The translations under genes were made by a program, and so were the position numbers. The notes under the pieces are model-generated. The model did not search any database and was not told the origin of the DNA. It saw nothing but the letters and a program-made list of their open reading frames with translations. A stretch of 64,000 nucleotides of DNA from Eubacteriaceae bacterium (GTDB lineage Bacteria; Bacillota; Clostridia; Lachnospirales; Lachnospiraceae): assembly GCA_910574015.1 (NCBI GenBank), contig CAJSYQ010000004.1:62001-126000 (forward strand). Reading direction: 5' to 3'. The first letter of the stretch is position 1, and every line of letters begins with the position of its first letter. Below, in pieces: positions 56,868 through 64,000 of this stretch.

Positions 56868-57933
56868 AACAGTGGTGGTAGGCATGTCCGGCGGGGTGGA
56901 TTCCTCGGTGGCTGCCTGCCTTTTAAAATCTCAGGGATATCATGTAATCGGCGTCACAATGCAGATCTGGCAGGAAGAGAATCCTTCTCTGACGGCGACA
57001 GAGGGAGGCTGCTGTGGTCTCAGTGCTGTGGAGGATGCCAGACGGGTGGCGCATCAGCTCGATATCCCCTATTATGTGATGAATTTCCGAAAGGATTTTC
57101 AGCGGTATGTGATCGATTATTTCGTGAGGGAGTACCGGGCGGGAAGAACACCGAATCCCTGCATTGCCTGCAATCGTTATGTCAAATGGGAATCGCTGCT
57201 GCATAAGAGCCTTGCCATTGGCGCAGATTATATTGCCACCGGACATTATGCCAGGATCCGGCGTCTGCCGGGTGGACGCTATACCATCGGCCGCTCCGAT
57301 TCCCTCCGCAAGGATCAGAGCTATGCCCTGTATAATCTCACACAGGATCAGCTGGCACATACCTTGTTTCCGCTGGGGGAATATGAAAAAGAGGAGATTC
57401 GTCAGATGGCAGAACAGGCTAGACTGCAGGTGGCTCATAAGCCGGACAGCCAGGAAATATGTTTTGTTCCAGATGGTGATTATGCGTCCTTTATCGAGAG
57501 GGAGACAGGGATGCCGGAGCAGCGGGGAAACTTTGTTGATCTGGACGGCAGGGTGCTGGGGCAGCATGAGGGCATTGGCCATTATACCATTGGCCAGCGC
57601 AAGGGCCTTGGCATCGCACTGGGTGAGCCTGTTTTTGTAGTGAAGATCTGTCCAGATACAAGGGAAGTGGTTCTGGGAAAGGGAACCGATGTTTTTACGG
57701 ATCATCTCAGGGCCGAATTGGTGAATTATATGGCGGCAGACCATTTTCAGGTAGGGCAGAGGGTGACAGCCAAGATCCGGTATAACCATGAGGGGGCGCC
57801 TGCTGTGATCCATTCTGTGGGAGATGATTTCTTTGAACTGGATTTTGAGGAGCCAGTGAGAGCCGTAACACCGGGACAGGCAGTGGTACTTTATAATGAG
57901 GAAAATATACTGGGCGGAGGGACGATTGTGTGA
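56857..57933 (+). CDS. mnmA: tRNA-specific 2-thiouridylase MnmA
   Basis: Adds sulfur to U34 of tRNA-Lys, -Glu and -Gln using sulfur from a desulfurase. 358 residues; start at 56857, or the ATG one codon earlier. PP-loop GMSGGVDSSVAAC, first catalytic Cys in NPCIACNRYVKW, tRNA-binding region TGHYARI, second Cys in DSQEICFVPDGDY, and the C-terminal beta barrel. The ribosome site is weak, so translation is probably coupled to the scaffold gene it overlaps. GTGA overlap with the next, AT-rich gene. Confidence 0.96.
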   Translation: MKNKTVVVGMSGGVDSSVAACLLKSQGYHVIGVTMQIWQEENPSLTATEGGCCGLSAVEDARRVAHQLDIPYYVMNFRKDFQRYVIDYFVREYRAGRTPNPCIACNRYVKWESLLHKSLAIGADYIATGHYARIRRLPGGRYTIGRSDSLRKDQSYALYNLTQDQLAHTLFPLGEYEKEEIRQMAEQARLQVAHKPDSQEICFVPDGDYASFIERETGMPEQRGNFVDLDGRVLGQHEGIGHYTIGQRKGLGIALGEPVFVVKICPDTREVVLGKGTDVFTDHLRAELVNYMAADHFQVGQRVTAKIRYNHEGAPAVIHSVGDDFFELDFEEPVRAVTPGQAVVLYNEENILGGGTIV

Positions 57934-58826
57934 GAATGCTTTGTTTGATTTTTTGTTTAGGAGTATTATTAATATTACTTCTGCGTTCCATTTATTATTA
58001 TAAATTGAAATCAGATTTTAAAAAGAGATATGGTGTAGATTATTTCCCGAAAAGGGTTAAAATATATCGAAATAAGTCGCCAGAAGAGAAGAACACATAC
58101 ACATTAAAATTTCCATTCTGGACTTATGCAAATCAGAATGGATTAATGGATAAGCGTAGAAATGGTAACCAAATAAATTTCCCCAAATGTGATCTTTACT
58201 TAGATTGTTTTCATATTGTAATAAAAAACCCAAGACTTATGGTATATTATGTTAATTTTCTAAGAAATAATAGTGTTGAAATACAGAAAAATGAATATGA
58301 AGAGAAGAAAGCTAGCAGGATTCGTGAAGAGAAAAAAAGGGATAAAGAAATGGATGAATTAAATAAGATAATTGAAAGATATAAAGATGATCCATATAAT
58401 TTTGAAACTTTTTGTGCACATTTATATTATTTAATGGGAATAGATGCAGAATGCACTTCATGTTCAAATGATGGAGGTTATGATATAGTATTAAATTTTA
58501 AAAATGGTGAAAAGGGTATAGTGGAGTGCAAATGCTATAATAATAAAAAAATAGGAAGACCTTATATTCAAAAACTCGTTGGTGCAAATCAAATTGTTGG
58601 TGCCGAACATTTGATTTATATTACAACGAGTGATTATTCAGAGGCGGCAATAAAATATGCTAAGGAAACAGATGTTGAATTAATTAATGGAATTCAGTTG
58701 TTGGATATGATAAATAAGTATATAAAGCCTCACAATATAATAGTGACCGTAAATAGAGAAGAATGGTCTTTGTGTGATGAGGATTTGAAAGAATACATAC
58801 CTAGAGATATATATATAAAATTATAA
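57930..58826 (+). CDS. Membrane-anchored Mrr-type restriction endonuclease
   Basis: 298 residues. One N-terminal transmembrane helix (about 4-24), a charged middle and coiled-coil segment rich in Glu/Lys (about 115-150), then a C-terminal PD-(D/E)XK nuclease of the Mrr type: D185 in DGGYDIV, E199-x-K201 in VECK, and Q221 in GANQIVG. The start is GTG at 57930, eight bases after GGAGGG and overlapping the mnmA stop (GTGA). Base composition is strikingly AT-rich: two 60-nt lines counted 23% and 30% G+C, against 65% for a line of mnmA. Likely acquired by transfer. Role could be defence against foreign DNA, but the membrane anchor is unusual for a cytoplasmic restriction enzyme. Confidence 0.82.
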   Translation: MRMLCLIFCLGVLLILLLRSIYYYKLKSDFKKRYGVDYFPKRVKIYRNKSPEEKNTYTLKFPFWTYANQNGLMDKRRNGNQINFPKCDLYLDCFHIVIKNPRLMVYYVNFLRNNSVEIQKNEYEEKKASRIREEKKRDKEMDELNKIIERYKDDPYNFETFCAHLYYLMGIDAECTSCSNDGGYDIVLNFKNGEKGIVECKCYNNKKIGRPYIQKLVGANQIVGAEHLIYITTSDYSEAAIKYAKETDVELINGIQLLDMINKYIKPHNIIVTVNREEWSLCDEDLKEYIPRDIYIKL

Positions 58827-58849
58827 AAAGGTATATAAAATCAGTTACT

Positions 58850-59185
58850 TTGGCAGTTAAGTTGATTTTTTATATCAAAAACGATAAAACCCTTTACAAA
58901 TATGTACAGGATGGGGACGATGTTTTATTAGCAGCGTTACAGGATAATCAGTATTATATGCGTGGTTTGTGTAGTTTGGACGGAGATTTATACTATACCT
59001 ATAATGAGAAAAAAGACAAAAAAGACAGCGATATGTATATCCGCAGATGCCATAATGAGGAGAGTTCCGATGCCGTCCTATTGCCAGACGATTGTACCAG
59101 AGTTGCAGGCATAATTGGGGAAAGCATATTTTATTTAACGGAATCAGATCAATCTTATAAGATAAGTATTTTAAGTGGTAGCTAG
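58850..59185 (+). pseudogene. Probable fragment of a beta-propeller-like (DUF5050-type) protein
   Basis: An open stretch of 111 codons with no ribosome site and only a TTG start. Repeats such as LCSLDGDLYYTYNE and AGIIGESIFYLTES resemble tandem blades of the secreted DUF5050-type propeller proteins, here as the C-terminal end only. AT content is high, like the Mrr gene before it. Probably a decayed remnant brought in with the insert; a genuine small gene is less likely. Confidence 0.4.
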
Positions 59186-59200
59186 AAAGGAGATTTTTTT

Positions 59201-59947
59201 ATGAATCCGTATGCTATAGTAACCGGCGCCTCCGGCGGCATTGGAAGTGCCATCGCCATAAGGCTTGCCAAGGAAGGGTATGACCTCCTTCTTATCGGCG
59301 GCAGACACACCGAGAGCTTGTCCAATACCTGCGCCCTGTGCCGAAAGGAAAACGTCAGTGCCACCGGTCTCACAGTTGATTTTTCCGATCCCGGCAAAGC
59401 AGAGGAAATACTGACCCTTCCCGGCACAGAAGCAGGCGGGGCCGCCCGGGAGCCGGATCTTCTTGTAAACTGTGCCGGCATCTCCCATATCGGCCTTCTG
59501 CAGGATATGAAGGCAGAAGAATGGTTTCAGATCCTGAACGTAAACCTTTCCTCCGTCTTCTACATGTGCCGCTCTGTGATTCCCTCCATGGTTCACGCCA
59601 AAAAAGGACATATCCTGAATATTTCCTCTGTCTGGGGAAATGTGGGCGCCTCCTGTGAGGCTGCCTACTCCGCTGCAAAAGGGGGAATCCATGCCCTCAC
59701 CAAGTCTCTTGCCAAAGAACTTGCCCCCAGCGGCATCGCCGTCAACGCCATTGCCTGCGGAATGATCAATACGGCAATGAACCGCTGTTTCTCCCGGGAA
59801 GAAATCCATGCCATCTGCGAAGAAATCCCCGCCGGGCGCATGGGAACACCGGAGGAGATTGCCGATACAGCAGCCCTTCTGGCCAGGGCACCCGTCTATC
59901 TCACCGGGCAGATTATCGGAGTGGACGGGGGATGGATGATATCGTAA
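59201..59947 (+). CDS. Short-chain dehydrogenase/reductase (FabG/YmfI-like)
   Basis: 248-residue NAD(P)-dependent SDR. Cofactor loop TGASGGIGSAIA, NCAG motif in LVNCAGISH, catalytic Ser in NISSVWGN and YxxxK in AAYSAAKGG. Ends with a normal C-terminus (GVDGGWMIS). It could be 3-oxoacyl-ACP reductase-like or the YmfI group that acts on modified EF-P in Bacillus; I cannot separate them. GAAAGGAG precedes the ATG. Composition is odd: C exceeds G on the coding strand (23 to 14 in one line), unlike the G-rich coding strands of neighbours. Confidence 0.85.
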   Translation: MNPYAIVTGASGGIGSAIAIRLAKEGYDLLLIGGRHTESLSNTCALCRKENVSATGLTVDFSDPGKAEEILTLPGTEAGGAAREPDLLVNCAGISHIGLLQDMKAEEWFQILNVNLSSVFYMCRSVIPSMVHAKKGHILNISSVWGNVGASCEAAYSAAKGGIHALTKSLAKELAPSGIAVNAIACGMINTAMNRCFSREEIHAICEEIPAGRMGTPEEIADTAALLARAPVYLTGQIIGVDGGWMIS

Positions 59948-60113
59948 AATGAAATATTTGTCAGATGTGCCGTTCCAAAAAATCGTCGTTCTTACTCGCT
60001 TCATCTACCACAAGTAGTTTGGGGTTTTATAATTTAAGCACCTACCCGTACCTTTATAACATTTTTTCCCATATTTTATAATTTGCTTTCGTAAATTTTT
60101 AGGTTTAGTTTTT
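59948..60113. other. Intergenic stretch with no recognisable gene
   Basis: AT-rich sequence with no ORF, RNA gene or promoter I can support. It separates the SDR gene from the hairpins at 60114-60201. Confidence 0.5.
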
Positions 60114-60201
60114 CAGACAGAAACCCCCGCAGTTTTCTGCGGGGGTTTCTGTCTGTCTCCACGGTGTCGATATGAATCGGGTTCAAATTGGCGCCGTGGA
60201 G
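60114..60201. terminator. Hairpin pair at the end of the FecR operon
   Basis: A perfect 19-bp stem (60114-60132 with 60137-60155, loop TTTT), whose GC-rich core is followed by TTTCTGTCT on both strands, so it can end transcription from either side. Next to it CTCCACGG (60157-60164) pairs with CCGTGGAG (60194-60201), abutting the FecR stop codon. Confidence 0.65.
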
Positions 60202-61371
60202 TTATTCTGATATCCAGTGGATCTCTGTATCTTTGCGTATCTTCTGAGAGAAATCAAAATCCCATCTCCCTGATGGAGAAGGACTAAGTTTAGGCTTTGA
60301 TGCAGCGTGGCCGTACTTTATGGTCTGTACGCCGAAAACCTTTCCCTGATACCGGAAGGTCACAGTATAGTTTTTGTTCTCTTTCTTGTCTGTCTCCTGT
60401 CCCGATGGTGTTTTGGCGGGAGAACTCTGGGCAGAAGGTTCCCTGTCCGGGGAATCCTGTCCAGAAGCGGTATCCGTATCGGGGAATGGCTGTCCGCCGG
60501 ACTGGGTGTCAGTGGCGCCGGGAAGAGAAGGGTCTGGCTCCGGTGTGTTGTTCTGCCCGGAGGGTTCTCTGCTACCCGTCTCTCTTTCCGGATCTGCCGC
60601 GTCCTTAGCTCCTGATTCCTGGATCAGCTTTTGTAGTTCATCCTGGGAGATGCCGGTGATGGGAGCGCCCTTTTCCATCAGATCCGCCAGGAAGTGGAGA
60701 GCCTGGGGCGGGAGATCGGAAAAGGAAATGTCGGACGGCTCTTTCAGATACTGGACGCTGTCGGAAGAACTCTGGATCACCGCCTCTTTTCCCGCTTTCA
60801 CCAGAACCTCATCCTGCTTCGTTCCGTCGGGAGCCACAGGCTGAAATGCCACCGTGCCGTCAAAGGTAGATATTTTGGTCTGAGTCTTTCCTGTCTCATC
60901 TACATATCCCTCGGCCCGGAAAATGGTTCCCCGCACCGCCATAATGGAATTGGGGCTGTTTACTTCATAGGCGGATCCCCCGGTTAATTTATTCTCGATC
61001 TCATTTGTTACGGCGCCCTGTTCCAGACATATTGAGGTTTTGGAGTTCTCGTCAGACCCCTCCGCCTGGATGGAAAGAACGGAATTTTCCTCTACCATGA
61101 GATACTTGTCATCATCCAGTCTGAGACGCATGGAGCTGCCCGGATCAAGCCTTACCCTGTCCCCGGATTCAAGATAAAGATTATTGGCAGCCGTGATGGT
61201 TCCGGTGCCCTCCCGCTCAATTTCTGCTTTTCCCTCTAATTGATAGATCTGGATGGAACGGTAGGAATCGGTTTTTTTTGAAAAAAAGCGGACAGCCATA
61301 ATGATTCCTGCTGTCAGGACCATAAGGCCCAGGACGATCATTATTATTTTTATAGATTTCTTGCTTTGCAT
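60202..61371 (-). CDS. Membrane-anchored FecR-domain protein
   Basis: 389 residues: one N-terminal transmembrane helix (about 8-28), an extracytoplasmic FecR domain (about 40-195; LYLESGDRVRLD, PNSIMAVRGTIFRAE are typical), a Pro/Ser/Asp/Gly-rich linker (about 265-330) and a small C-terminal InlB-like repeat (YTVTFRYQGKVFG). FecR proteins usually relay TonB signals to sigma factors, but Gram-positive versions are cell-surface sensors of unknown ligand. Purine-rich GGGGGGA precedes the ATG. Last gene after the Ig-like protein, 14 nt away. Confidence 0.85.
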   Translation of the reverse strand: MQSKKSIKIIMIVLGLMVLTAGIIMAVRFFSKKTDSYRSIQIYQLEGKAEIEREGTGTITAANNLYLESGDRVRLDPGSSMRLRLDDDKYLMVEENSVLSIQAEGSDENSKTSICLEQGAVTNEIENKLTGGSAYEVNSPNSIMAVRGTIFRAEGYVDETGKTQTKISTFDGTVAFQPVAPDGTKQDEVLVKAGKEAVIQSSSDSVQYLKEPSDISFSDLPPQALHFLADLMEKGAPITGISQDELQKLIQESGAKDAADPERETGSREPSGQNNTPEPDPSLPGATDTQSGGQPFPDTDTASGQDSPDREPSAQSSPAKTPSGQETDKKENKNYTVTFRYQGKVFGVQTIKYGHAASKPKLSPSPSGRWDFDFSQKIRKDTEIHWISE

Positions 61372-61385
61372 ATGGATCCCCCCTT

Positions 61386-63320
61386 CTACTGTTTCTGAAA
61401 GTCAAGAGCATTATCCCTGGAAACGTAAATTGCCGAATTGCCCTGATATACCGTATTGTCGCCTGTCACTTTCCACTTTCCTGAACACAGCTTATAGGAG
61501 GTATCCGGTTTTAACGAATACCTTCCGCTAACCGAAATCCCGTCCCGCAGCCAGGTCTCAAGTACATAAAACTGACAGGAGACCGCATTGCCGGCCCGGT
61601 CTGCCGCGTGAATGGTATGGAGTTTGTTATCTGCTGGTATGGTAAGCGTATGGGCGCTGCCGTTTACCTTTGTGGTCCTGCCGTCCACAACAACCGTGGC
61701 CAGGTAATGATCCCGGATGGTAAAAGTGGAATTGCCGTAGAAGATTTTGCCGTCTTCCATCTGGTCAATAGAAGGTGCCGTTGTGTCGATAACGATGCCG
61801 GTTGTACTGGCATAGGAAATATTGCCGCTGTTATCCTCTGCCTTTGCATAAAGGACATAGGATTTATCCTCTGGCAGTAAGACTGGTTCCCTGTATTCTG
61901 TCCAGGAGGGAATTCGTTCTTCCACCTCCCTTGCGGTGTATACTTTATCTTCTGCGAAGAGATCCTGCTGCGCCAGATAATATTTTACGGATCCCTCCCG
62001 GATGCCGCTCTGCGCATCCTTTGCCGTGATGGTGAGACTTTTCTTTTCCCGGAAGAAGGTTCCAAAGGAGATGAGATGCATGAAATCCTTCCAGAAAGTA
62101 TTCTTATCCAGTGAGATGGTGATCTCCGGCGGGATTTCATCTTTCGTGTCAGCGGTGTCCTTCTCTGTTACGCCAGACACGGTTATGGTCTGATTTTTAT
62201 TGATATGGTATAGGGTGTATTCATACCGCCCGCCATCGCTGCTGGTGGGCGTGAGGACTGTGCCATTTGCTGAGACGGAAAAATCTTTGGATGCCTGGTA
62301 GCCTTGATCCAGTGTTACCGTAAATGTGAAATTGCTGCCATATTCTGCGGTCAAGGACTGCTGTGTCGACGCGTGGTATCCGGTGCCTTTCGGCAGTGTG
62401 ATGCGATAGGACGGCCTTCGGAACGTCACATGCACGGTAACCGGACAGCCTGGCATGGTAAAACTTTGATCCGTAACGGTGACCGGCGTACTGTTTTCAT
62501 CTTTTTTGGTAACAGTGATGGTATCCAGTTCATATGTGTCAGCGGGCTCCGGTATTATCGTAATCTTCTGGCCAAAGGCGGCGGAAGAAACCTCTTTTCC
62601 ACCGGCCTGGATACGGCAGCTGCCATTACCGGCAGAAGAGACCGTGATGTCATAACCGGGAACCTCCAGAGGGCTGCTGATCACGGAAACCCCGTCCGCA
62701 AAGGTGGCAACACAGACATAAGTTCCCGGTGCCCCGGTGAAGGTATCGGAATCCTGGCCGGTGACCCTGTCTGCCGGCATCTGTCTTGTTATCGTGATCT
62801 TTGCCCAGAAGGAACGGTTTTCTGTTTCGGACAGGCGGAGAGAAAAGATACCCTCCGCTGTGATCTCACAGGTATAGGCGCCCGTTCCCTTACCAGACAG
62901 AGAATTTCCGGATCCATCCTGAACCGTCCCGGAAAAACCAGTGCAGGGAGTTACTGTCACAAGATCTCCCTTTCCTGCCGGGATATCCAGTGCAAGGAGA
63001 CCGTCTGAAGCCTCCCATCCCCCCAATGCCTTGTTATAGGAATATTTCGTTGTCTCTGCTTCAATCTGGTTATCCTGTTTTTTGTCCGGTACCACCTCGC
63101 AGACGGCAGGCGCCGCCTTATACCAGGCAAACGAGGCGCCCTCCTTATTCAGCTTTAGACAGGGGTCCTCTGCCGTGGGCTGATGGGTGATCCGGTATTC
63201 CGGATCGGCAGCTTTCTTAACACTGCCCGCGGCCTGTAGCTGCACCGCCTGCGGCACGGACACAGCAGACAGCATAAGCGCCAGCCACAGGGCAAAAAAT
63301 TGTCTTCCTCTTTTCTTCAT
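61386..63320 (-). CDS. Secreted Ig-like/InlB-repeat surface protein
   Basis: 644 residues. Start at 63320 after AAAGGAGG; signal peptide MKKRGRQFFALWLALML with cleavage near LQAAG. The body holds beta domains, InlB-like repeats (about 220-385), and Ig-like modules from about 400 to the end (SYVLYAKAEDNSGN, VDTTAP-like boundary, HAADRAGNAVSCQFYV). No anchor motif. Its start overlaps the HD-GYP stop by four bases, so it is coupled to the phosphodiesterase. It could be a c-di-GMP-linked adhesin; that is inference from position. Confidence 0.75.
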   Translation of the reverse strand: MKKRGRQFFALWLALMLSAVSVPQAVQLQAAGSVKKAADPEYRITHQPTAEDPCLKLNKEGASFAWYKAAPAVCEVVPDKKQDNQIEAETTKYSYNKALGGWEASDGLLALDIPAGKGDLVTVTPCTGFSGTVQDGSGNSLSGKGTGAYTCEITAEGIFSLRLSETENRSFWAKITITRQMPADRVTGQDSDTFTGAPGTYVCVATFADGVSVISSPLEVPGYDITVSSAGNGSCRIQAGGKEVSSAAFGQKITIIPEPADTYELDTITVTKKDENSTPVTVTDQSFTMPGCPVTVHVTFRRPSYRITLPKGTGYHASTQQSLTAEYGSNFTFTVTLDQGYQASKDFSVSANGTVLTPTSSDGGRYEYTLYHINKNQTITVSGVTEKDTADTKDEIPPEITISLDKNTFWKDFMHLISFGTFFREKKSLTITAKDAQSGIREGSVKYYLAQQDLFAEDKVYTAREVEERIPSWTEYREPVLLPEDKSYVLYAKAEDNSGNISYASTTGIVIDTTAPSIDQMEDGKIFYGNSTFTIRDHYLATVVVDGRTTKVNGSAHTLTIPADNKLHTIHAADRAGNAVSCQFYVLETWLRDGISVSGRYSLKPDTSYKLCSGKWKVTGDNTVYQGNSAIYVSRDNALDFQKQ

Positions 63321-64000
63321 TCCATATATCCTCCTTTTTCTTTTAAAGCTTCTGCCAGCCATTCTACCAGCTGCTGGTCAAGCTTTCCTTCATTTGCCAT
63401 GTCCCGCAGTATGTTCAGAGCCTTTTCCTGCTGAACCGGCTTTTTATATGGGCGGTCAGTTGCCGTCAGAGCATCATAAATATCGGCGATCGTCAATATC
63501 CTGGTCTCAAGAGCCAGCTCCTCCCTCGTCAGATGCTTCGGATAACCGCTTCCGTCTAAAAATTCGTGATGGGACGAAGCCCATGCCGGAATCATGCTGT
63601 AATTTTTATTAAACCGGACCTTATGAAGTATTTTTTCCGTCATAACCACATGGTTTTCCATCTCTTTTCTTTCCTCCAGAGAGAGGGTTCCTCTTCGGAT
63701 GCCCAGATGTCTGATCTCGCGTTCCGTAAGGTATTTCGTCACCGTTCCGTCTTCCTTCTGGTGATATTTTTCCGCAAGGCGGCATACATGCTCATAATCC
63801 TCATCTTTCAGGAACGGGACGCCATCGATCCGATGGATAAATGCCAGTTCGGCGTCTAGCTCCTCCCGATTTTTTTCATACTCTTCTGGAGAAATCCTTC
63901 CCCGGAGCATATCCGTTTCATACAGTGACTTCAGAAGCTCAAACCGCATCTCCACCATATGGATCTCGTGATCCAGCCTGGTTGCACGGTTCATAACGCT
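63317..64000 (-). CDS. HD-GYP-domain phosphodiesterase, cut by right edge
   Basis: The 228 visible residues are the C-terminal portion of a larger protein, open at the window end. HD-GYP signature HHEFLDGSGYP, followed by RILTIADIYDALTATDRPYKK, marks a cyclic-di-GMP (or cGAMP) phosphodiesterase. The upstream part (about 50-110 of the visible stretch) is a helical region; the sensor or receiver domain would lie off the window. First visible gene of the operon with the Ig-like and FecR-domain proteins, so the operon may join nucleotide second messengers to surface proteins. Confidence 0.85.
   Translation of the reverse strand, partial: SVMNRATRLDHEIHMVEMRFELLKSLYETDMLRGRISPEEYEKNREELDAELAFIHRIDGVPFLKDEDYEHVCRLAEKYHQKEDGTVTKYLTEREIRHLGIRRGTLSLEERKEMENHVVMTEKILHKVRFNKNYSMIPAWASSHHEFLDGSGYPKHLTREELALETRILTIADIYDALTATDRPYKKPVQQEKALNILRDMANEGKLDQQLVEWLAEALKEKGGYME

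Noticed and set aside
60157-60201. tRNA-like fragment (paired ends and GGTTCAAATT like a T loop)
   Set aside because: Only 45 nt, with no D or anticodon arm; better explained as a hairpin ending the FecR transcript.
1-64000. CRISPR array, insertion sequence or prophage
   Set aside because: No spaced direct repeats, transposase, integrase or phage structural genes were seen anywhere in the window.

Overview
The window looks like chromosome of a Gram-positive anaerobic Clostridia member, most likely a Lachnospiraceae gut bacterium. The evidence is gene content and order (recA-recX-glmM-tig-clpP-clpX-lon-engB-nth), strong AGGAGG-type ribosome sites, consensus sigma-A promoters with 16-17 nt spacers, a Gram-positive LexA box at recA, and large secreted Big_2/FN3/lysine-rich surface proteins. 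I cannot name a species.

Layout. 1-10.6 kb: three secreted or surface genes, namely a GH43 arabinanase-like multidomain enzyme whose start codon is cut by one base at the left edge, a Big_2-repeat adhesin-like protein sharing its C-terminal module, and a membrane-anchored CotH-type kinase. 10.7-19 kb: pyrG (minus), divergent from ftsH-HAD phosphatase-uvrC-ygiQ. 19-24 kb: a class A PBP (minus), divergent from yigZ-rarA-small membrane protein, then tRNA-Pro(CGG). 24.2-27.8 kb: nadA-nadB-nadC plus a hotdog thioesterase. 28-31.8 kb: a minus-strand trio of LRR protein, VWA protein and MoxR ATPase. 31.9-34.2 kb: a zinc-ribbon membrane protein coupled to a RelA/SpoT-like protein with a long unknown C-terminus. 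34.2-40.3 kb: an FN3 surface protein, truA with small unknown genes, an M18 aminopeptidase and a secreted papain-like peptidase. 40.3-51.1 kb: recA-recX, glmM, tig-clpP-clpX-lon-engB-nth-membrane protein. 51.1-55.2 kb: a CmpB-family membrane protein (minus), a DUF1015 protein and glgB. 55.2-57.9 kb: cysteine desulfurase, IscU-type scaffold and mnmA, a sulfur-relay operon. 57.9-59.2 kb: an AT-rich insert with a membrane-anchored Mrr-type nuclease and a protein fragment. 59.2-60 kb: an SDR reductase. 60.2-64 kb: a minus-strand operon of HD-GYP phosphodiesterase (cut by the right edge), an Ig-like surface protein and a FecR-domain protein.

Most of the window is ordinary housekeeping. The items most worth a second look are: the acid-free, lysine-rich C-terminal module shared by the first two surface proteins; the LRR/VWA/MoxR trio, in which the VWA protein has lost the catalytic Glu of HExxH; the RelA/SpoT-like protein that lacks the usual G-loop motif and carries about 400 residues I cannot assign; the AT-rich membrane-anchored Mrr nuclease translationally coupled to mnmA; and the HD-GYP/Ig/FecR operon. 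All positions and motif readings were made by eye, and no database search was run.
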